Shown here: piece by piece, positions 62,486-64,000 of the stretch
Position numbering within the stretch: position 1 is the stretch's first letter
How the letters are laid out: the number at the start of each line of letters is the position of its first letter
NCBI GenBank assembly: GCA_037190805.1
Contig: JBBCJR010000009.1
Location: forward strand, 1 to 64,000
DNA: 64,000 bases
DNA from: JBBCJR01 sp037190805
GTDB taxonomy: Bacteria > Pseudomonadota > Alphaproteobacteria > Sphingomonadales > Sphingomonadaceae
Reading direction: 5' to 3'
Notes under the pieces: generated by a model
Seen by the model: the letters and a program-made list of their open reading frames with translations, nothing else
Databases searched by the model: none
What the model was told of the DNA's origin: nothing
Program-made: the position numbers and the translations under genes

Positions 62486-64000
62486 TCAGGCGTCGAACTC
62501 CGCCACCAGATGGCCCGGCGCCACCTCAACCAGCGCCGGCGGCGGGCCGGTGTCGCGCCGCGACTGCAGGAAGCGATATGCGGCCGCCGGGTCGAGCGGG
62601 CTGGGCGGCTCGCCCTCCAGCCGGGTGCGCACGCGGGTGCGCTCGCGCGCCGGATCGGCAGTCAGCACCGCGTCCAGTAGCGCGCGGGTGTAGGGATGTC
62701 GGGCGGCAGCTTGGAAACGCGAGGCCGGCGCCGCCTCCACCACCCGGCCCAGATACATCACCATGATCCGGTGGCTGATCTCGCGGACCACGGCGAGGTC
62801 ATGGCTGATGAACAGCATCGCCATGCCGCTCTCGCGCTGCAGGTCGAGCAGCAGGTCGAGGATCTGCGCGCGGATCGACAGGTCGAGCGCCGCCACCGCC
62901 TCGTCACACACGACCAGCCGGGGCTGGAGAATAGTCGCCCGGGCAATCCCCACCCGCTGGTTCTGGCCGCCCGACAGTTCGTGCGGATAGCGGCTGGCCA
63001 GGTCTGAGGTAAGGCCTACGCGGACCATCGCCGCAGCGACCAGCCCATCGCGCGCCGGACGGTCGAGTTCGGGCCGGTGGACGGTCAGCGGCTCGGCGAT
63101 CGACCGGCCAACCGTCATCCTGGGATCAAGGCTGGCGAGCGGATCCTGGAATACGATCTGGAGATCACGGCGCGCGGCGCGCAGTTCCTCTGCGTCGAGG
63201 GCACCGATATCCCGGCCAAGCACCGTCACCGCCCCCGCCGAGGCGGGCAGCAGGCGCAGGATCGCACGCACCAGCGTCGACTTGCCCGACCCGCTCTCGC
63301 CGACGACGCCCAGCGTCTCGCCCGCGCGCAGCATCAGGTCGACGCCGTCGACCGCGCGCAATTGGCGCGCGCTGCGGAACAGGCCGCCGCCGAAGGGGAA
63401 ATCCACCGTCAGGCCCCGCGCTTCGACCAGCAGCGGCGCGTCGGGCGCCACCGGCGCCGGACGCTTTGGCGCCGCCCGCCCAGGCACCGCCGCCAGCAGC
63501 GCGCGGCTATAGTCGTGCGTGGGGTGCGCCATCACTGTCGTCACCGACCCACTTTCGACCACGCCGCCGCCACGCATCACGCACATCCGGTCGGCGATCC
63601 GCGCGACGACCCCCATGTCGTGCGTGACCAGCACCACCGCCGTCCCCATTTCCCGACGAAGGTCGTCGATCAGGTCAAGGATTTCCGCCTGCACCGTGAC
63701 GTCCAGCGCCGTGGTGGGCTCGTCGGCCAGCAGCAGCGTGGGCTCCGTCGACATGGCTGCGGCGACCATCACCCGCTGGCGCATACCGCCCGACAGTTCG
63801 TGGGGATATTGATCGAGGCGGCGGCCAGCCTCGGCGATGCGGACCCGGTCCAGCCAGTGGGCCGCCTCGATACGGGCCGCCCGCCTGGACAGTCCACGAT
63901 GCGCGACCAGCGCCTCGCCGATTTGTTCGCCGATCCGCATATGCGGGGTAAGCGCGGTCAGCGGATCCTGAAAGATCATCGCCATCGCCGCGCCCCGAAA
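62486..64000 (-). CDS. Fused oligopeptide ABC transporter ATPase (partial, runs off right edge)
   Basis: At least 504 residues; the 5' end lies beyond base 64000. Two nucleotide-binding domains are in one chain. The first has lost its Walker A to the window edge but shows the Q-loop F-Q-D-P-L-T-A-L, signature L-S-G-G-M-R-Q-R-V and Walker B L-L-L-A-D-E-P. The second has Walker A G-E-S-G-S-G-K-S-T, signature L-S-G-G-Q-N-Q-R-V and Walker B L-V-V-C-D-E-A-V-A-A-L-D (A-V in place of the usual P-V/P-T). This is the YejF/DppDF fusion type and would power the permeases at 58340 and 59257. Confidence 0.92.
   Translation of the reverse strand, partial: FRGAAMAMIFQDPLTALTPHMRIGEQIGEALVAHRGLSRRAARIEAAHWLDRVRIAEAGRRLDQYPHELSGGMRQRVMVAAAMSTEPTLLLADEPTTALDVTVQAEILDLIDDLRREMGTAVVLVTHDMGVVARIADRMCVMRGGGVVESGSVTTVMAHPTHDYSRALLAAVPGRAAPKRPAPVAPDAPLLVEARGLTVDFPFGGGLFRSARQLRAVDGVDLMLRAGETLGVVGESGSGKSTLVRAILRLLPASAGAVTVLGRDIGALDAEELRAARRDLQIVFQDPLASLDPRMTVGRSIAEPLTVHRPELDRPARDGLVAAAMVRVGLTSDLASRYPHELSGGQNQRVGIARATILQPRLVVCDEAVAALDLSIRAQILDLLLDLQRESGMAMLFISHDLAVVREISHRIMVMYLGRVVEAAPASRFQAAARHPYTRALLDAVLTADPARERTRVRTRLEGEPPSPLDPAAAYRFLQSRRDTGPPPALVEVAPGHLVAEFDA

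Noticed and set aside
1..64000. CRISPR arrays, prophage modules, replication origins
   Set aside because: No regularly spaced repeats, cas, phage structural or replication genes were seen.

Overview
The window is GC-rich chromosomal DNA from an alphaproteobacterium, most probably a sphingomonad. The evidence is three large TonB-dependent receptors, a LigM-type tetrahydrofolate-dependent aromatic O-demethylase with MetF and a MarR regulator, an NDUFS4-like complex I accessory subunit, and many small secreted proteins typical of that group. No phage and no CRISPR array is visible.

Layout. 0-2.96 kb: core genes (HrpB helicase, complex I accessory subunit, tRNA-Arg). 2.96-5.45 kb: a small segment bounded by two copies of the tRNA-Arg 3' end, carrying an outer-membrane protein, an ECF sigma factor and its anti-sigma factor; an FkbM methyltransferase follows. 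6.5-18.3 kb: a self-contained sigma-54-controlled unit. A divergent activator, whose sensor domain is a TIM barrel fused to an AAA+ and a Fis-type HTH domain, faces an eight-gene operon. That operon encodes a UPF0261 (Tm-1 N-terminal-like) protein, a TIM-barrel enzyme paralogous to the activator's sensor, a ThuA-cupin fusion, a PQQ-like propeller protein, a TonB receptor, a DUF1097 membrane protein, a small cytochrome c and a secreted protein. It starts at a -24/-12 promoter with paired upstream palindromes and ends in a strong terminator. 18.3-24.4 kb: two paralogous TonB receptors around a 2-hydroxyacid dehydrogenase. 24.6-32.9 kb: glutathione-dependent formaldehyde dehydrogenase with a LysR regulator, then a LuxR regulator, two serine hydrolases, an amidohydrolase and two small proteins. 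32.9-35.7 kb: a threonine synthase-like enzyme and an FAD/NAD(P)-binding protein.

35.75-44.3 kb: an acyl-CoA/dicarboxylate catabolic module (FadB-like protein, MFS transporter, acyl-CoA dehydrogenase, CaiB/BaiF CoA-transferase, LysR regulator). It contains a broken IclR gene, an internally deleted glutaryl-CoA dehydrogenase and a serine-recombinase remnant. It is flanked by two 109-bp copies of one repeat (about 85% identical) and ends next to tRNA-Leu.

44.5-51.9 kb: an aromatic O-demethylation and C1-handling block. ligM-metF-marR lies divergent from purU-folD-folB, so methyl groups taken from methoxyaromatics can be carried through 5-methyl-, methylene-, methenyl- and formyl-THF to formate. 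pobA and pobR follow. 51.9-57.2 kb: housekeeping genes (pseudouridine synthase, rsmD, flavin reductase, ROK kinase, two crotonase-family enzymes). 57.3-64 kb: a membrane protein and an oligopeptide-type ABC transporter whose fused ATPase runs off the right edge.

The most novel candidate is the 6.5-18.3 kb unit: a split bacterial Tm-1-like enzyme pair under an activator that seems to have recruited a degenerate copy of the enzyme itself as its sensor.
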